A stretch of DNA of 64,000 bases, taken from assembly GCA_964483245.1 (NCBI GenBank), contig CAZABP010000014.1, forward strand, positions 28,576-92,575. The letters are read 5' to 3'. A program made the translations under genes and the position numbers. The notes beneath the pieces were generated by a model. The model did no database searches. It worked only from the letters and a program-made list of their open reading frames with translations, and was not told the DNA's origin. Each line of letters opens with the position of its first letter. The stretch's first letter is position 1. This DNA is from CAZABP01 sp964483245. Lineage in GTDB: Bacteria > Planctomycetota > UBA1135 > UBA2386. Positions 1 to 9,522 of the stretch are shown piece by piece.

Positions 1-706
1 CCGGCTTGATGTCGCGGTGCACGATCCGCAGCGACTCGGCGTAGGCGAGGCCGCGCGCGGCGTCGCGGATCAGGCCGAGCGCTTCGTCGACCGGGATCTT
101 CTTGTCGCGCCGCAGCCGGTCTTCGAGCGAGCCGGCCGCCATCAGCTCCATCGAATAGAAGTACGTGTCGCCGTCGCGGTCGACGTCGAACACCTGCACG
201 ACGTTCGGGTGCGACAGCCGCGCGGCAGCACGCGCCTCGGCGACGAACCGCGCCACGAACACCGGGTCGCTGGTGAGCTCCTTCGACAGCACCTTCAGCG
301 CGACTTCGCGGTGCAGGCTGACCTGTTCGGCGCGGTAGACGATCCCCATGCCGCCCTTGCCGAGCACGTCGAGCAGCCGGAACCCGCCGAGCATCCGCTC
401 CGGCACCGCGGCCCGCTGGCCGTCGGCGTGGTAGCGGAGCTGCGTCGCGCCGAGCTCTAGGCGATCCCCGTCGGTCAGGCGCGCCGCCTGCAGGTCGGCG
501 CCGTTGACCCGCAGCGGTCCGCCCAGGGCCTTGATCCCGAACCCGCCGTCCTTCAGCGCCTTGACGACGCAGTGGTGCGGCGCCGCGGCCGGATCGTCGA
601 GGATCACGCGGTTGTCGCCGGCGCGCCCGATCGTGCAGGGCTCGTCGGCGGAAAGGGTCACCTTCGTCCCGGTCCGGGGACCCGTCTCGAGGATCAACTC
701 TGCCAT
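1..706 (-). CDS. FHA domain Ser/Thr protein kinase, N-terminal part
   Basis: The gene reads leftwards from ATG at 706 and runs off the window, leaving about 235 residues. Residues 1-95 look like an FHA phosphopeptide-binding domain, with the TIGR motif near residue 25 and a C-terminal glycine/asparagine turn (VNGADL, about 67-72). A Hanks-type kinase follows: glycine loop GKGGMG at 116-121, ATP-binding Lys at about 138 (VALKVL) and the catalytic loop HRDIKP at 230-235, where the window ends. The product should phosphorylate Ser/Thr in proteins and use FHA to bind phosphothreonine partners. FHA placed before the kinase on one chain is frequent in Planctomycetota and Myxococcota. The activation segment and any C-terminal sensor domain cannot be seen. 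Confidence 0.93.
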   Translation of the reverse strand, partial: MAELILETGPRTGTKVTLSADEPCTIGRAGDNRVILDDPAAAPHHCVVKALKDGGFGIKALGGPLRVNGADLQAARLTDGDRLELGATQLRYHADGQRAAVPERMLGGFRLLDVLGKGGMGIVYRAEQVSLHREVALKVLSKELTSDPVFVARFVAEARAAARLSHPNVVQVFDVDRDGDTYFYSMELMAAGSLEDRLRRDKKIPVDEALGLIRDAARGLAYAESLRIVHRDIKP

Positions 707-783
707 GCTGGTGTGCGTTGCGGACCGGGCGCCAGCGCGCGCAACGAGCGGGCGAGTATGGCCGCCACCGCGCGGAGCCGCCA

Positions 784-2193
784 CTACCCGATCCGCGCGA
801 TCACCTCGGTATGCGCAGTCGTGTCCGCTTGCATGCGGGCTGGCGCGGCGATCTCGACGCCGGGGATCCACAGCGGACGGTCCGCGGCGTCGACGACCAG
901 CGGCAGCCGGTCGCGGTCGAAGCGCGGCACATGACGCGCCTGCAGGAACCGCGCGAGTCCGAGCGGAACGGGCGCGCCGAGCGGCTGGAAACGGTCGCCC
1001 GCCCGGCGCGTGCGCACCGAGAGCCGGGCTTCGGGCGCGACCGCGAGCCGGACACGGAGCCGATTGCCGGCGCCCGGATCCGCCGCCGGATCGCGCCCGG
1101 TGCGGGGGATCGCGTGCAGCGACCATTCCGTGCTGCCGAACCGCTGCAGCTCCTGGGACAGCAGCAGCGGGCCGGGCGGCGGCACGCCGGCCGCCCCCGG
1201 GTCGAGGACCAGCAGGCGGTCGCGGGCGCGTTCCGCCAGCAACGTGCCACCGCGCCCCTCGACGCGCCGCCCATCCGGCTGGTGCCACAGCTCCGCGACG
1301 CGCCGGCACCAACCCCAGGCCGCGGGGGGAGCCCGCGGTCGCAGCCGCTCGTGGATCAGCGCGCAGGCCGCTTCCAGGAACGGGAGGTCCGCCTCGACGA
1401 GCCCGCGCAGGTCCACCTCGGCGCGCCACGCAGTCGGCCACTCGGTCCGCTCGCGCAGGATCCGGACGCCGCGCGCATGCAGCAGCTCGAGCGTCGCGCG
1501 CGCGTTGCGTTGCAGCGCGGTGAGCGAGCTCTCCAGCCCGTCGCCCAGCCGCGTGCGCAGCTCAGGCATCAGCCCGTGGCGCAGCCGGTTGCGCTGGAAG
1601 CGCGGGTCGCGGTTCGTCGGGTCCTCGTCCACCGGCAGCCCGTAGTGCGCGCACAGGTCGGCCAGCTCCCGGCGGCGGCAGCCGAGCAGCGGCCGCACGA
1701 CCACGAGGTCGTCGTCGAGCCGGCGCATCGGTGGGATCCCGGCCAGCCCGCACGGACCGGTGCCGCGCAGCAGCCGGAACAGGATCGTTTCGAAGTCGTC
1801 GTCGGCATGGTGCGCCGTCAGGATCGTCCCGATCCCAGCGGCGCGTGCGATCCGTGCCAGCTCTGCATACCGCGCGTCCCGCTGGCGCTGCTCGGACGCA
1901 TCCGGCGGCAGGTCGGCATGCGCGAGCTCGAGCGGCAGCCCAAGGCGCAATGCCAGCGCTTCCACGTGCGCGGCGACTGCCGCGTGGTCGGGACGCTGGC
2001 CGTGGTCGACATGCCCGAGCAGGAGCGGCCCGGCGATTCGCTGCGTGCTCGCGAGGTGCTCGAGCGTGAACGCGAGCGCGGTCGAGTCCGGTCCGCCGGA
2101 CAGCGCTACCAGGAACCCGGGACGCGCGACGACGCTCTCGTAACGCGCGAGCCAGCGCGTCACCTGTTGCGCCAGGCTTTCGAGCGGAGTCAT
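784..2193 (-). CDS. tilS: tRNA(Ile)-lysidine synthase TilS
   Basis: The enzyme ligates lysine to C34 of the CAU-anticodon tRNA-Ile using ATP, so that the tRNA reads AUA. The protein is 469 residues from ATG at 2193. The PP-loop signature SGGPDS sits at residues 32-37 after a short N-terminal helix, and an HHADDD segment follows later in the N-type ATP pyrophosphatase domain. The long C-terminal region fits the substrate-binding domains of the long TilS form. A longer upstream reading frame exists, but it is the shadow of gap; the chosen ATG directly precedes the conserved N-terminus. The gene is divergent from gap with a 93-bp spacer. Confidence 0.95.
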   Translation of the reverse strand: MTPLESLAQQVTRWLARYESVVARPGFLVALSGGPDSTALAFTLEHLASTQRIAGPLLLGHVDHGQRPDHAAVAAHVEALALRLGLPLELAHADLPPDASEQRQRDARYAELARIARAAGIGTILTAHHADDDFETILFRLLRGTGPCGLAGIPPMRRLDDDLVVVRPLLGCRRRELADLCAHYGLPVDEDPTNRDPRFQRNRLRHGLMPELRTRLGDGLESSLTALQRNARATLELLHARGVRILRERTEWPTAWRAEVDLRGLVEADLPFLEAACALIHERLRPRAPPAAWGWCRRVAELWHQPDGRRVEGRGGTLLAERARDRLLVLDPGAAGVPPPGPLLLSQELQRFGSTEWSLHAIPRTGRDPAADPGAGNRLRVRLAVAPEARLSVRTRRAGDRFQPLGAPVPLGLARFLQARHVPRFDRDRLPLVVDAADRPLWIPGVEIAAPARMQADTTAHTEVIARIG

Positions 2194-2286
2194 GTTCGGG
2201 CTCAGGGGGCTCGCTATACTGCGCGCCCTTTTCGGTCGGAAGCCACACCATTCTGCATGCGGCCGCCCCGGGCGGCTTCGACTTCG

Positions 2287-3282
2287 ATGAGAGTTGCGAT
2301 CAACGGTTTCGGCCGCATCGGCCGCCTCGTGTTCCGGATCCTGCAGCAGCGCGGCCATGACGTCGTCGCGATCAACGACCTCGCGGATGCTTCGGCATTG
2401 GCGATGCTGTTGAAATACGACAGCGTCCATCGGCGGTATCCCGGCGAGGTCAGCGCCGACGGGAACGTGATCCAGGTCGACGGGAACCGGATCCAGACCT
2501 CGAAGGAGAAGGACCCGGCCAACCTGCCGTGGAAGGCGATGGAGGTCGACTTCGTCGTCGAGTCGACCGGCGTGTTCACGACCAAGGAGGCCTGCCTGAA
2601 GCACGTGCAGGCCGGCGCACGGCGCGTGCTGCTGACCGTGCCGCCCAAGGACGAAGTCGACGCGATGGTCGTGCTCGGCGTCAACGAGAAGATCCTGAGC
2701 AAGGAGCACAAGGTCATCTCGAACGCGTCCTGCACGACGAACTGCCTGGCACCGCTGGCGAAGGTGCTGCACGACTCGTTCGGGATCGAGCGCGGGCTGA
2801 TGACGACCGTGCACGCCTACACCAACGACCAGAACATCGCCGACATGATCCACAAGGATCTGCGGCGCGCGCGTGCCGGCGCGATCAACGTCATCCCGAC
2901 GACGACCGGCGCGGCGCGCGCGGTCGGCAAGGTGATCTCGGACCTCAAAGGCAAGCTGGACGGCTACGCGCTGCGCGTGCCGGTGGCCGACGGCTCGGTC
3001 GTCGACCTGACCGCGAACCTCAAGCGCGCGGTCACCGTCGAGGAGGTCAACGGTGCGCTGCGCAAGGCGGCCGAGGGCCCTCTGAAGGGGATCCTCGCCT
3101 ACACCGAGGACCCGATCGTCTCGACCGACATCATCGGCGACAGCCACAGCTCGATCGTCGACGGTGGGGCCACGATGGTCTGCGACGGCGGCAAGCTGGT
3201 GAAGGTCGTGAGCTGGTACGACAACGAGTGGGGCTACTCGACGCGCGTCGTCGACCTGATGGAGCTGGCGCACAAGGCCTGA
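2287..3282 (+). CDS. gap: Type I glyceraldehyde-3-phosphate dehydrogenase
   Basis: A cytosolic glycolytic enzyme of 331 residues that oxidises and phosphorylates glyceraldehyde 3-phosphate with NAD. The N-terminal Rossmann motif AINGFGRIGR is at residues 4-13. The catalytic Cys149 lies in SNASCTTN and the base His176 in HAYTNDQ. The C-terminal WYDNEWGYS block is intact. The start ATG was chosen because MRVAINGFGR is the family's N-terminus; the frame stays open far upstream only as a shadow of tilS. A possible -10 hexamer TATACT lies at 2215-2220 in the divergent spacer, without a convincing -35. pgk follows after 4 bp, so the two are surely cotranscribed. Confidence 0.97.
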   Translation: MRVAINGFGRIGRLVFRILQQRGHDVVAINDLADASALAMLLKYDSVHRRYPGEVSADGNVIQVDGNRIQTSKEKDPANLPWKAMEVDFVVESTGVFTTKEACLKHVQAGARRVLLTVPPKDEVDAMVVLGVNEKILSKEHKVISNASCTTNCLAPLAKVLHDSFGIERGLMTTVHAYTNDQNIADMIHKDLRRARAGAINVIPTTTGAARAVGKVISDLKGKLDGYALRVPVADGSVVDLTANLKRAVTVEEVNGALRKAAEGPLKGILAYTEDPIVSTDIIGDSHSSIVDGGATMVCDGGKLVKVVSWYDNEWGYSTRVVDLMELAHKA

Positions 3283-3286
3283 GCCG

Positions 3287-4482
3287 ATGACGCGACGCCT
3301 GTCCGACCTGCAGCTCGCCGGCAAGCGCGTGCTGGTGCGCGTCGATTTCAACGTCCCGCTCGACGAGCAGCGCCAGGTGACGTCCGACGCGCGGATCCGC
3401 GCTGCGCTGCCGACGTTGCGCAAGATCCTGGACGCCGGGGGCAAGCCGATCCTGATGTCGCACCTCGGGCGGCCGAAAGGGGAGCCGGAGGAGCGCTACA
3501 GCCTGCGCCCGGTCGCAGCCGTGCTCCAGGAGTTGCTCGGCGCGCCGGTCCGGTTCGCGCCCGACTGCGTCGGGGCGGCGATCGAGCAGCGCACGCGCGA
3601 CCTGCGCAAGGGGGAGGTGCTGCTGCTGGAGAACCTGCGGTTCCACAAGGGGGAGGAGAAGGGGGATCCGGCGTTCGCGCTGGCGCTGTCGGCGCTCGGT
3701 GACGTCTACGTCAACGACGCGTTCGGGACCGCGCATCGCGCGCACGCCAGCGTCGCCGGCGTCCCGGAGCTGCTGCCGCACGCGGCGGGGCTGTTGATGG
3801 AGCGCGAGCTGGACGCGTTCGAGCGCGTGCTCGGTGATCCAGAGCGCCCGCTGCTCGCGATCCTCGGTGGCGCCAAGGTCAGCGACAAGCTGCCGGTGAT
3901 CCAGAACCTGCTGCCGAAGGTCNNNNNNNNNNGCTGCCGCGCATCGACGCGCTGCTGATCGGCGGGGCGATGGCGTACACGTTCTTGCAGAAGGCCGGCA
4001 TCGGGATCGGCAGGTCGCGGTTCGAAGAGGAACTGCTGGCCGAAGCCGGCGCGGTGCGCGCTGCTGCCGAGGCTGCCGGCGTCGCGCTCGAGCTGCCGGT
4101 CGATCATGTCTGCGCCGCCGAGTTCTCGGCCGACGCGAAGCCGTCGGTCCACGGTCCGGACGTGCCGCCGGACCTGATGGCGCTCGACATCGGGCCGAAG
4201 ACGGTCGAGAAGTTCCGCGCCCGGATCGCGGCGGCGAAGACGATCGTCTGGAACGGGCCGATGGGGGTGTTCGAGTTCCCGGCGTTCGCCGAGGGGACGC
4301 GCGCCATCGCGCGCGCGGTCGCCGACAGCGACGCGTGGTCGGTCGTCGGCGGCGGCGATTCGGTTGCGGCGGTCGAGCAGGTCGGCGTCGAGGACCGCAT
4401 CTCGCACGTCTCGACCGGCGGCGGCGCCAGCCTCGAGCTGCTCGAGGGACGCGTGCTGCCGGGAGTCGCGGCACTGGCGTGA
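3287..4482 (+). CDS. pgk: Phosphoglycerate kinase (interrupted by assembly gap)
   Basis: Transfers the acyl phosphate of 1,3-bisphosphoglycerate to ADP. The N-terminal half (VLVRVDFNVPL near residue 15, MSHLGRPKG near 58, LLENLRF, NDAFGTAHR) and the C-terminal half (LIGGAMAYTFL, VWNGPMGVFE, VVGGGDS, STGGGASLELL) are both full-quality. They lie in different frames on either side of a run of ten N at 3923-3932. The N run has a nominal length, so the apparent frameshift is an assembly artefact and not a pseudogene. Real sequence is missing around the segment that normally joins the helices before the GGAM motif. The stop overlaps the rpe start as GTGA. Confidence 0.93.
3923..3932. other. Assembly gap (10 N) inside pgk
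   Basis: Ten consecutive N characters. The reading frames on the two sides differ by two positions if the run is taken literally, while protein homology continues on both sides, so the length is a placeholder. Confidence 0.99.
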
Positions 4483-5147
4483 CGCACCCGGTCCGGATCG
4501 CGCCGTCGCTGCTCGCCTGCGACTTCGCGCATCTCGCCGACGAGATCCGCCGCGTCGAACAGGCCGGCGCCGACTGGCTGCACGTCGACGTCATGGATGG
4601 GCACTTCGTGCCGAACCTGACGATCGGCCCACCGGTCGTTGCCGCGATCCACGCCGTCGCGACGAAGCCGCTCGACGTGCACCTGATGATCGACGATCCG
4701 TGGGCCTACGCCGACGCGTTCCTCGACGCCGGCGCCGACGTGCTGTCGATCCACGTCGAGGTTGCCGAGCGCGGCGACGGCATGGCGCTGCTGCGCCGGA
4801 TCCGGCAGCGCGCGCGCAGCGGCCTGGCCCTGAACCCGGATGCCGACGTGCACCGGCTGGCGCCGTATCTGGCGGAGGTGGATCTGGTCCTGGTCATGAG
4901 CGTGTTCGCCGGATTCGGTGGACAGGCTTACCTGCCCGAGGTCACGCAGAAGGTGACCGTGCTGCGCGAGGAGCTGGGCTTCCGCGGCGAGATCGAGATG
5001 GATGGGGGGATCGGACCGGACACGATCGCGCATTCGGCGGCGGCCGGGACCAACGTGTTCGTGGCCGGGACTGCGGTGTTCCGTGCGCCCGACGTCAACG
5101 CACGGATCGCCGAGCTGCGGCACAAGGCCGAGCAGGCCCGCGGCTGA
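4479..5147 (+). CDS. rpe: Ribulose-phosphate 3-epimerase
   Basis: Interconverts ribulose 5-phosphate and xylulose 5-phosphate in the pentose phosphate and Calvin-type pathways. The protein is 222 residues with a TIM-barrel pattern: IAPSLLACDF at about 7-16, metal ligands in HVDVMDGHFVPN (about 35-46), HLMID near 70, VFAGFGGQ near 145, and EMDGGIG near 172. The start is GTG at 4479, which overlaps the pgk stop in GTGA; this places IAPSLL at the usual distance from the N-terminus and implies translational coupling. In typical family members the fourth-strand loop reads SVNPGFGGQ; here it is SVFAGFGGQ, a mild variation. Confidence 0.95.
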   Translation: MTHPVRIAPSLLACDFAHLADEIRRVEQAGADWLHVDVMDGHFVPNLTIGPPVVAAIHAVATKPLDVHLMIDDPWAYADAFLDAGADVLSIHVEVAERGDGMALLRRIRQRARSGLALNPDADVHRLAPYLAEVDLVLVMSVFAGFGGQAYLPEVTQKVTVLREELGFRGEIEMDGGIGPDTIAHSAAAGTNVFVAGTAVFRAPDVNARIAELRHKAEQARG

Positions 5148-5211
5148 CATTCCAGGCCGCGGCGGTATCCTGGCCGCGCGTTCCTGAGCTCTGTTCGAAA
5201 GGAATCTCGCA

Positions 5212-6153
5212 ATGGCATGGACCCGGTTCGGCAAGAAGAAGGACATGCCCGGTGGGCTGTGGATCAAGTGCGAGAACTGCGGGGCGATGCTGTTCCGCAA
5301 GGAGTTCGAGGCGAAGAACCGGGTCTGCAGCTCGTGCGGCTACCACTTCACGCTGCCGGGCCGCGAGCGGATCGCGGTGACGGCGGACCCGGGGTCGTTC
5401 GAGGAGATGTTCACCGGGCTGCTCGCCGAGGACCGGCTCGGGTTCGTCGATCGCGTCCCGTATGCGAAGAAGCTCGAGGACACGCGGGCCAAGACCGGTG
5501 AGGAGGACGCCGCGATCACCGGCACCGCGACGATCAAGGGGCTGCCCTGCGTGTTGGCGGTCATGAACTTCTCGTTCCTCGGCGGTTCGATGGGCATGGT
5601 CGTCGGCGAGAAGATCGCGCTGGCTGCCGAGCTGGCCAGCGAGCGCAAGGTGCCGCTGATCGTGTTCTCCTGCTCGGGCGGCGCGCGCATGCACGAGGGG
5701 GCGATCTCGCTGATGCAGATGGCGAAGACCTGCAGCGCGCTGCACAGGCTGAACGCCGCCGGCGGGTTCTCGATCTCGGTCATGACGCATCCGACGACCG
5801 GCGGCGTCACGGCGAGCTTCGCGTCGGTCTGCGACATCCTGCTGGCGGAGCCGCACGCGTTGATCGGGTTCGCAGGGCCACGCGTGATCGCGACGACGAT
5901 CAAGAAGGAGCTGCCCAAGGGATTCCAGCGCGCCGAGTTCCTGCTCGAGAAGGGGCAGCTCGACCGCCTCGTCGCGCGCGACAAGATGCGCGACGAGCTG
6001 GCGCGGATCCTGGCCTACGCGCTCGGGCGCGATCCGGTGCTGGCGTTCCAGCAGCAGTGGTCGGGGAGCGGCGAGACGAACGGGCAGGCGCCCGCCCCCG
6101 CGGCCGAGCCGGCGCCGCGCGCGCGCAAGGCGCGCGCGAAGAAAGAGGCTTGA
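5212..6153 (+). CDS. accD: Acetyl-CoA carboxylase carboxyltransferase subunit beta
   Basis: Part of the carboxyltransferase that moves carboxyl from biotin to acetyl-CoA, the first step of fatty-acid synthesis. The protein is 313 residues. The N-terminal zinc ribbon has Cys20, Cys23, Cys39 and Cys42. The crotonase-like core carries FLGGSMG, the oxyanion-type FSCSGGARMHEG and the TTGGVTASFA block. A clear ribosome site (AAGGAA) precedes ATG. The last 40 residues are an Ala/Pro tail with many Arg and Lys, outside the family core. No accA is next to it in the window. The stop overlaps the truD start. Confidence 0.96.
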   Translation: MAWTRFGKKKDMPGGLWIKCENCGAMLFRKEFEAKNRVCSSCGYHFTLPGRERIAVTADPGSFEEMFTGLLAEDRLGFVDRVPYAKKLEDTRAKTGEEDAAITGTATIKGLPCVLAVMNFSFLGGSMGMVVGEKIALAAELASERKVPLIVFSCSGGARMHEGAISLMQMAKTCSALHRLNAAGGFSISVMTHPTTGGVTASFASVCDILLAEPHALIGFAGPRVIATTIKKELPKGFQRAEFLLEKGQLDRLVARDKMRDELARILAYALGRDPVLAFQQQWSGSGETNGQAPAPAAEPAPRARKARAKKEA

Positions 6154-7205
6154 GTCCGCAGCCGATCGCGCTGGTCCGCCGCGGCGGTCCGGCGCCGGCG
6201 GTGCCGGGGAGCTGGAAGGCGACGCCGGAGGACTTCGTCGTCGAAGAGCTGCCGGCCTACGAGCCGTGCGGTGCCGGCGACCATGTCTGGTTGTGGATCG
6301 AGAAGCGCGGCGTCGGCACGCCGGAGGCGATCGAGCAGCTCGCGCGCGCGCTCGGCCGCCGCGAGCGCGACTTCGGATTCGCGGGGCTGAAGGACAAGGA
6401 GGCCGTCACGCGTCAGTGGCTGTCGCTGGAGCACGTCGATCCGGCGGCCGTGCGCGAGCTGGCGCTGGACGGCGTGCGCGTGCTGCGCGTCGAGCGGCAT
6501 CAGAACAAGCTGCGCAAGGGGCATCTGCGCGGGAACCGGTTCGACCTGCGGATCCGCGGCGTGCCGGCCGGTGGTGCGGACGCGCTGCGGGAGAACCTCG
6601 AGTTCCTGCGGGCGCACGGCGCGCCGAACTGGTTCGGTGCGCAGCGGTTCGGCAGCGGCGGTCGCAACCTGGAGAAGGGGCTGCGCGTGTTGCACGGCGA
6701 TCCGCGGCGGGCCGCGCAGCGGATGCCGCGCGGGTTGCTGTCGCTGGTCGTGTCGGCCGTGCAGAGCGAGGTGTTCAACCGCGTGCTGGCGGCGCGGCTC
6801 GATCGGATCGACACGTTGCTGGAAGGGGATCTCGCGTTCCTGCACCGCAACGGCGCCGTGTTCCTGGTGCGCGACGTCGCCGCCGAGCAGGCGCGCTGCG
6901 ACGCGTTCGAGCTGTCGCCATCCGGGCCGCTGCCCGGGCCGGAGATGCGCTGGCCGGAGGGGCCCGCCGCCGAGATCGAGCGCGTCGCGCTGGCGAGCCT
7001 CGAGATCGATGCCGACCTGTTCGGCCGGATGCCGCGCGACTCGCACGAGGGCGCGCGGCGGCCGCTGCGGATGCGCGTCCAGGAGGTCGCGGTCGACGCG
7101 GAGGCAGCGGACGTCGTGCGGCTGCGCTTCGTGCTGGACCGCGGTTCGTATGCGACCGCGGTCCTGCACGAGCTGCTGGTCGAGCCTACTCCGCCGGCGG
7201 AGTGA
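6150..7205 (+). CDS. truD: tRNA pseudouridine(13) synthase TruD
   Basis: Isomerises U13 to pseudouridine in tRNA-Glu. Starting at TTG 6150 the protein has 351 residues. ATPEDFVVEE (about 24-33) is the family's N-terminal signature. The catalytic Asp82 lies in GFAGLKDKEAVTRQ (about 76-89). NWFGAQRFG and the C-terminal LRFVLDRGSYAT are present. The TTG overlaps the accD stop as TTGA, with an AAAGAGG ribosome site just upstream, so it is translated by coupling. The 3' end overlaps the convergent VIT/VWA gene by 20 bp within a palindrome. Confidence 0.93.
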   Translation: MSPQPIALVRRGGPAPAVPGSWKATPEDFVVEELPAYEPCGAGDHVWLWIEKRGVGTPEAIEQLARALGRRERDFGFAGLKDKEAVTRQWLSLEHVDPAAVRELALDGVRVLRVERHQNKLRKGHLRGNRFDLRIRGVPAGGADALRENLEFLRAHGAPNWFGAQRFGSGGRNLEKGLRVLHGDPRRAAQRMPRGLLSLVVSAVQSEVFNRVLAARLDRIDTLLEGDLAFLHRNGAVFLVRDVAAEQARCDAFELSPSGPLPGPEMRWPEGPAAEIERVALASLEIDADLFGRMPRDSHEGARRPLRMRVQEVAVDAEAADVVRLRFVLDRGSYATAVLHELLVEPTPPAE

Positions 7206-9522
7206 TCTCGATCGCGCGGCCGTCGACGACCAGGATCAACCGCGCGCTGAACGCGAGGTACGGCGCGAGGTCGGGGTTCGCCGTCAGCAGCGCGAAGTAC
7301 GCGTCGGAGAACGCTGGGATCTTCTCGATCGACGCCAGCAGCTCGCTGCGCATCGTGCCGTCGATCCAGACGTCGCCAGCGAGGTAGAACGTGCGCTCCT
7401 TGACCCGGCGGCTCAGCAGGTTCGCGACCGCGCCGGTCGCCGTGACCGAACCGGGTGCGGCGCGCGCCATGTCCAGCAGCAGGACGCTGTTGTCGACCGC
7501 GCCGGCGCCGCTGTCCTGCTGGCGCAGGCGGGCGAGGCGGGCCTTCGCTTCGACGCGCTCGTCGTCGAGCTTCTTGGCTGCCTCCGGTGCGGCCGGGGCG
7601 TCTGCTTCCGCGGCGGGGACCCCGGCGCGGCGCAGTTCCTCGCCGAGAGCCGCGCGGTCGCGCGCAGTTTCGCCAAAGGAGGGTGTCCACTCGTCGCTGC
7701 CGCCGCGGCCCGCCGCGCGTGCGACGCGCATCCCCTCCTCGACGATCAGGTGCGACGTGAACGGCGTCACGATCCCGTACTGCTTGCCCAGGCGCGTCAC
7801 CTCCTCGACCAGCTCGGTGCGCTGGCCGTTCAGGCGGATCTGGTCGAGCAGGAACGCGATCCGCTTCTGCGCCCACAGCGACGGGACGAAGTCGTGCGTC
7901 TGCTGGTCGGCGGGGAACGATGCTTCGAACACGTATTCGCGCGGCTTGCCGTCGAAGTTGCCGCGCAGGCGGACCGCCTTGTTGCCGGCGCCACGGTAGC
8001 GGCCGACCACGACCAGCCGGCTGCCCTTGAACAGGTCCGGGGTCGTCTTCGGCAGCACATCGAAGCCCTCGATGTCGTCGATGCGCAGCTCCACGTCGGT
8101 CAGCACCGGGTGCGCGAGCTTCTCGAACAGGACGCCGGTCTTGTGCTCGATGCTCTCCTGCTCGCGCACGTAGTCGCGATCGCCGCGCGTGCGGTCGGCC
8201 AGCGAGTCGAGCAGACGCGTGTTGACGTCGTTGCCGACGCCGAACACGAACACCCGGCACTTGCTCGTGTTGCGCTGCGTCGCCTGCGCCAGCAGCGTGT
8301 CGATGTCCGTCGTGCCGACCGTCGGCAGCCCATCGGTCAGGAACACCGTGATCGGGACCTCGGCGCCGGTTGCGCCGGCGGCGAGCTCCATCGCCTTGGC
8401 GAGGCCATCTTCGATGTTGGTGCCGCCTTGGGCCTCGAGGCTGTTCGCCAGCTCCAGCGCGCGCGCGCGGTTCTCGGCGCTCGCCGGGACCGCGGCCGGG
8501 AAGAACGGCCGCGCTTCCGTCGAGAACGGGACCACGTCGAACAGGTCGTGCGGCTGCAGGGATTCCACGAAGAACTTCAGCGCCGCGCGCGCCTGCTGCA
8601 TCTTCTCCCCCTTCATCGAGCCGGACGTGTCGATCACGAACGTGATCCGCTTCGGCTGCTGGAGCTGCGGCCACTCGTGGCGGGGCGCCAGCAACAGCAG
8701 GAAGTAGCCCGGCTCGTTCGCCTTGGCCCAGGTCAGCACGTCCAGGCCGAAGTCCTTCTCCGAGACCCCGTAGAAGATCTGCAGGTCCTGCTCGATCTGC
8801 TGCCCGCGCCGCTCCAGCGAGATGCGCGCCTCGTGGTCGTTGCGGCGCGATACGTCGGCGCCCGGCAGGGGTGTCCAGATGCTCTTCAGCGGCGTGCGCG
8901 AGCGGATCGTCGCGTCGATGACCAGACTCCGCGGGATCCCGAACGTGTGGCCGGCCGCGCGCAGCGGCACTGCCAGCGTGTGCAGCGTGCCGCTCAGCGG
9001 CAGGAGCTGCCGGTAGCGGACCACCACCGGGATCTCGGCATTCGGCTCGATCGGGAAGATCCGCGCGCGCAGACAGCCGTGGCCCGCGTACTCCAGCAGG
9101 CCCGGGTCGCGGCGCCGGCGCACGATGTCGTCATAGATCGCGCGTGCCTTCGGCCCGTCGAGGACCTCGCCTGCCATCTCCTGCCCGCAGACCGTCATCG
9201 TGAACTTGTCCGCGACCGCGCCGGGCGGGATCGGCTGGATCCAATCCGCCTCGGCCACCTGGTTCCCCTCGTTGCGCAGCGTCTGCCGCACCTCCACCGT
9301 CGCGGCGCCGTCGACCACCGTCACCGTCACCTTCATGTCCGTCAGGCAGACCCGCGGGCCGTGGTGCGGCGGGCGGTGGCGGCCGTCGCGGAGCGTCGCG
9401 CCCGGCGGTTGCGGTTGCTCCTGCTGCGTCGGCGGGGCCGGCTCCGGCCCGATCCGGATGCCTTGCGCCGGCGCCAGCGCCACCAGCAAGGCGAGAGTCG
9501 TGAAAGCTCGTGTGTTCTGCAT
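7186..9522 (-). CDS. Exported VIT and VWA domain protein
   Basis: A protein of 778 residues built like inter-alpha-trypsin-inhibitor heavy chains. A signal peptide covers residues 1-20, ending at an Ala-Pro-Ala-Gln motif. A VIT domain lies at about 50-180, including VEVRQTLRNEGNQ and ARAIYDDIVRRRRDPGLLEY. The VWA domain begins near 290 with the metal-binding MIDAS motif DTSGSM at about 297 and later VFLTDGLPT. The C-terminal part carries DKVL-like segments of unknown role. Proteins of this type bind ligands through a metal ion outside the cytoplasm and are common in Planctomycetota. ATG 9522 was chosen because it begins the signal peptide; the open frame continues upstream without support. 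Confidence 0.88.
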   Translation of the reverse strand: MQNTRAFTTLALLVALAPAQGIRIGPEPAPPTQQEQPQPPGATLRDGRHRPPHHGPRVCLTDMKVTVTVVDGAATVEVRQTLRNEGNQVAEADWIQPIPPGAVADKFTMTVCGQEMAGEVLDGPKARAIYDDIVRRRRDPGLLEYAGHGCLRARIFPIEPNAEIPVVVRYRQLLPLSGTLHTLAVPLRAAGHTFGIPRSLVIDATIRSRTPLKSIWTPLPGADVSRRNDHEARISLERRGQQIEQDLQIFYGVSEKDFGLDVLTWAKANEPGYFLLLLAPRHEWPQLQQPKRITFVIDTSGSMKGEKMQQARAALKFFVESLQPHDLFDVVPFSTEARPFFPAAVPASAENRARALELANSLEAQGGTNIEDGLAKAMELAAGATGAEVPITVFLTDGLPTVGTTDIDTLLAQATQRNTSKCRVFVFGVGNDVNTRLLDSLADRTRGDRDYVREQESIEHKTGVLFEKLAHPVLTDVELRIDDIEGFDVLPKTTPDLFKGSRLVVVGRYRGAGNKAVRLRGNFDGKPREYVFEASFPADQQTHDFVPSLWAQKRIAFLLDQIRLNGQRTELVEEVTRLGKQYGIVTPFTSHLIVEEGMRVARAAGRGGSDEWTPSFGETARDRAALGEELRRAGVPAAEADAPAAPEAAKKLDDERVEAKARLARLRQQDSGAGAVDNSVLLLDMARAAPGSVTATGAVANLLSRRVKERTFYLAGDVWIDGTMRSELLASIEKIPAFSDAYFALLTANPDLAPYLAFSARLILVVDGRAIEITPPAE
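7188..7203. terminator. Palindrome shared by two convergent 3' ends
   Basis: ACTCCGCCGGCGGAGT is a perfect 16-nt inverted repeat. It contains the last codons of both truD (plus) and the VIT/VWA gene (minus), and both proteins end in Pro-Pro-Ala-Glu because of it. The stops sit at its two edges. It could act as a bidirectional terminator; there is no T tract. Confidence 0.45.

Noticed and set aside
718..3444. Very long opposing frames across tilS and gap
   Set aside because: High GC leaves antisense frames open; only the parts with family motifs are real, and each start is set at those.
3923..3932. Frameshift in pgk
   Set aside because: It coincides exactly with a run of N, so the shift is caused by the gap length.
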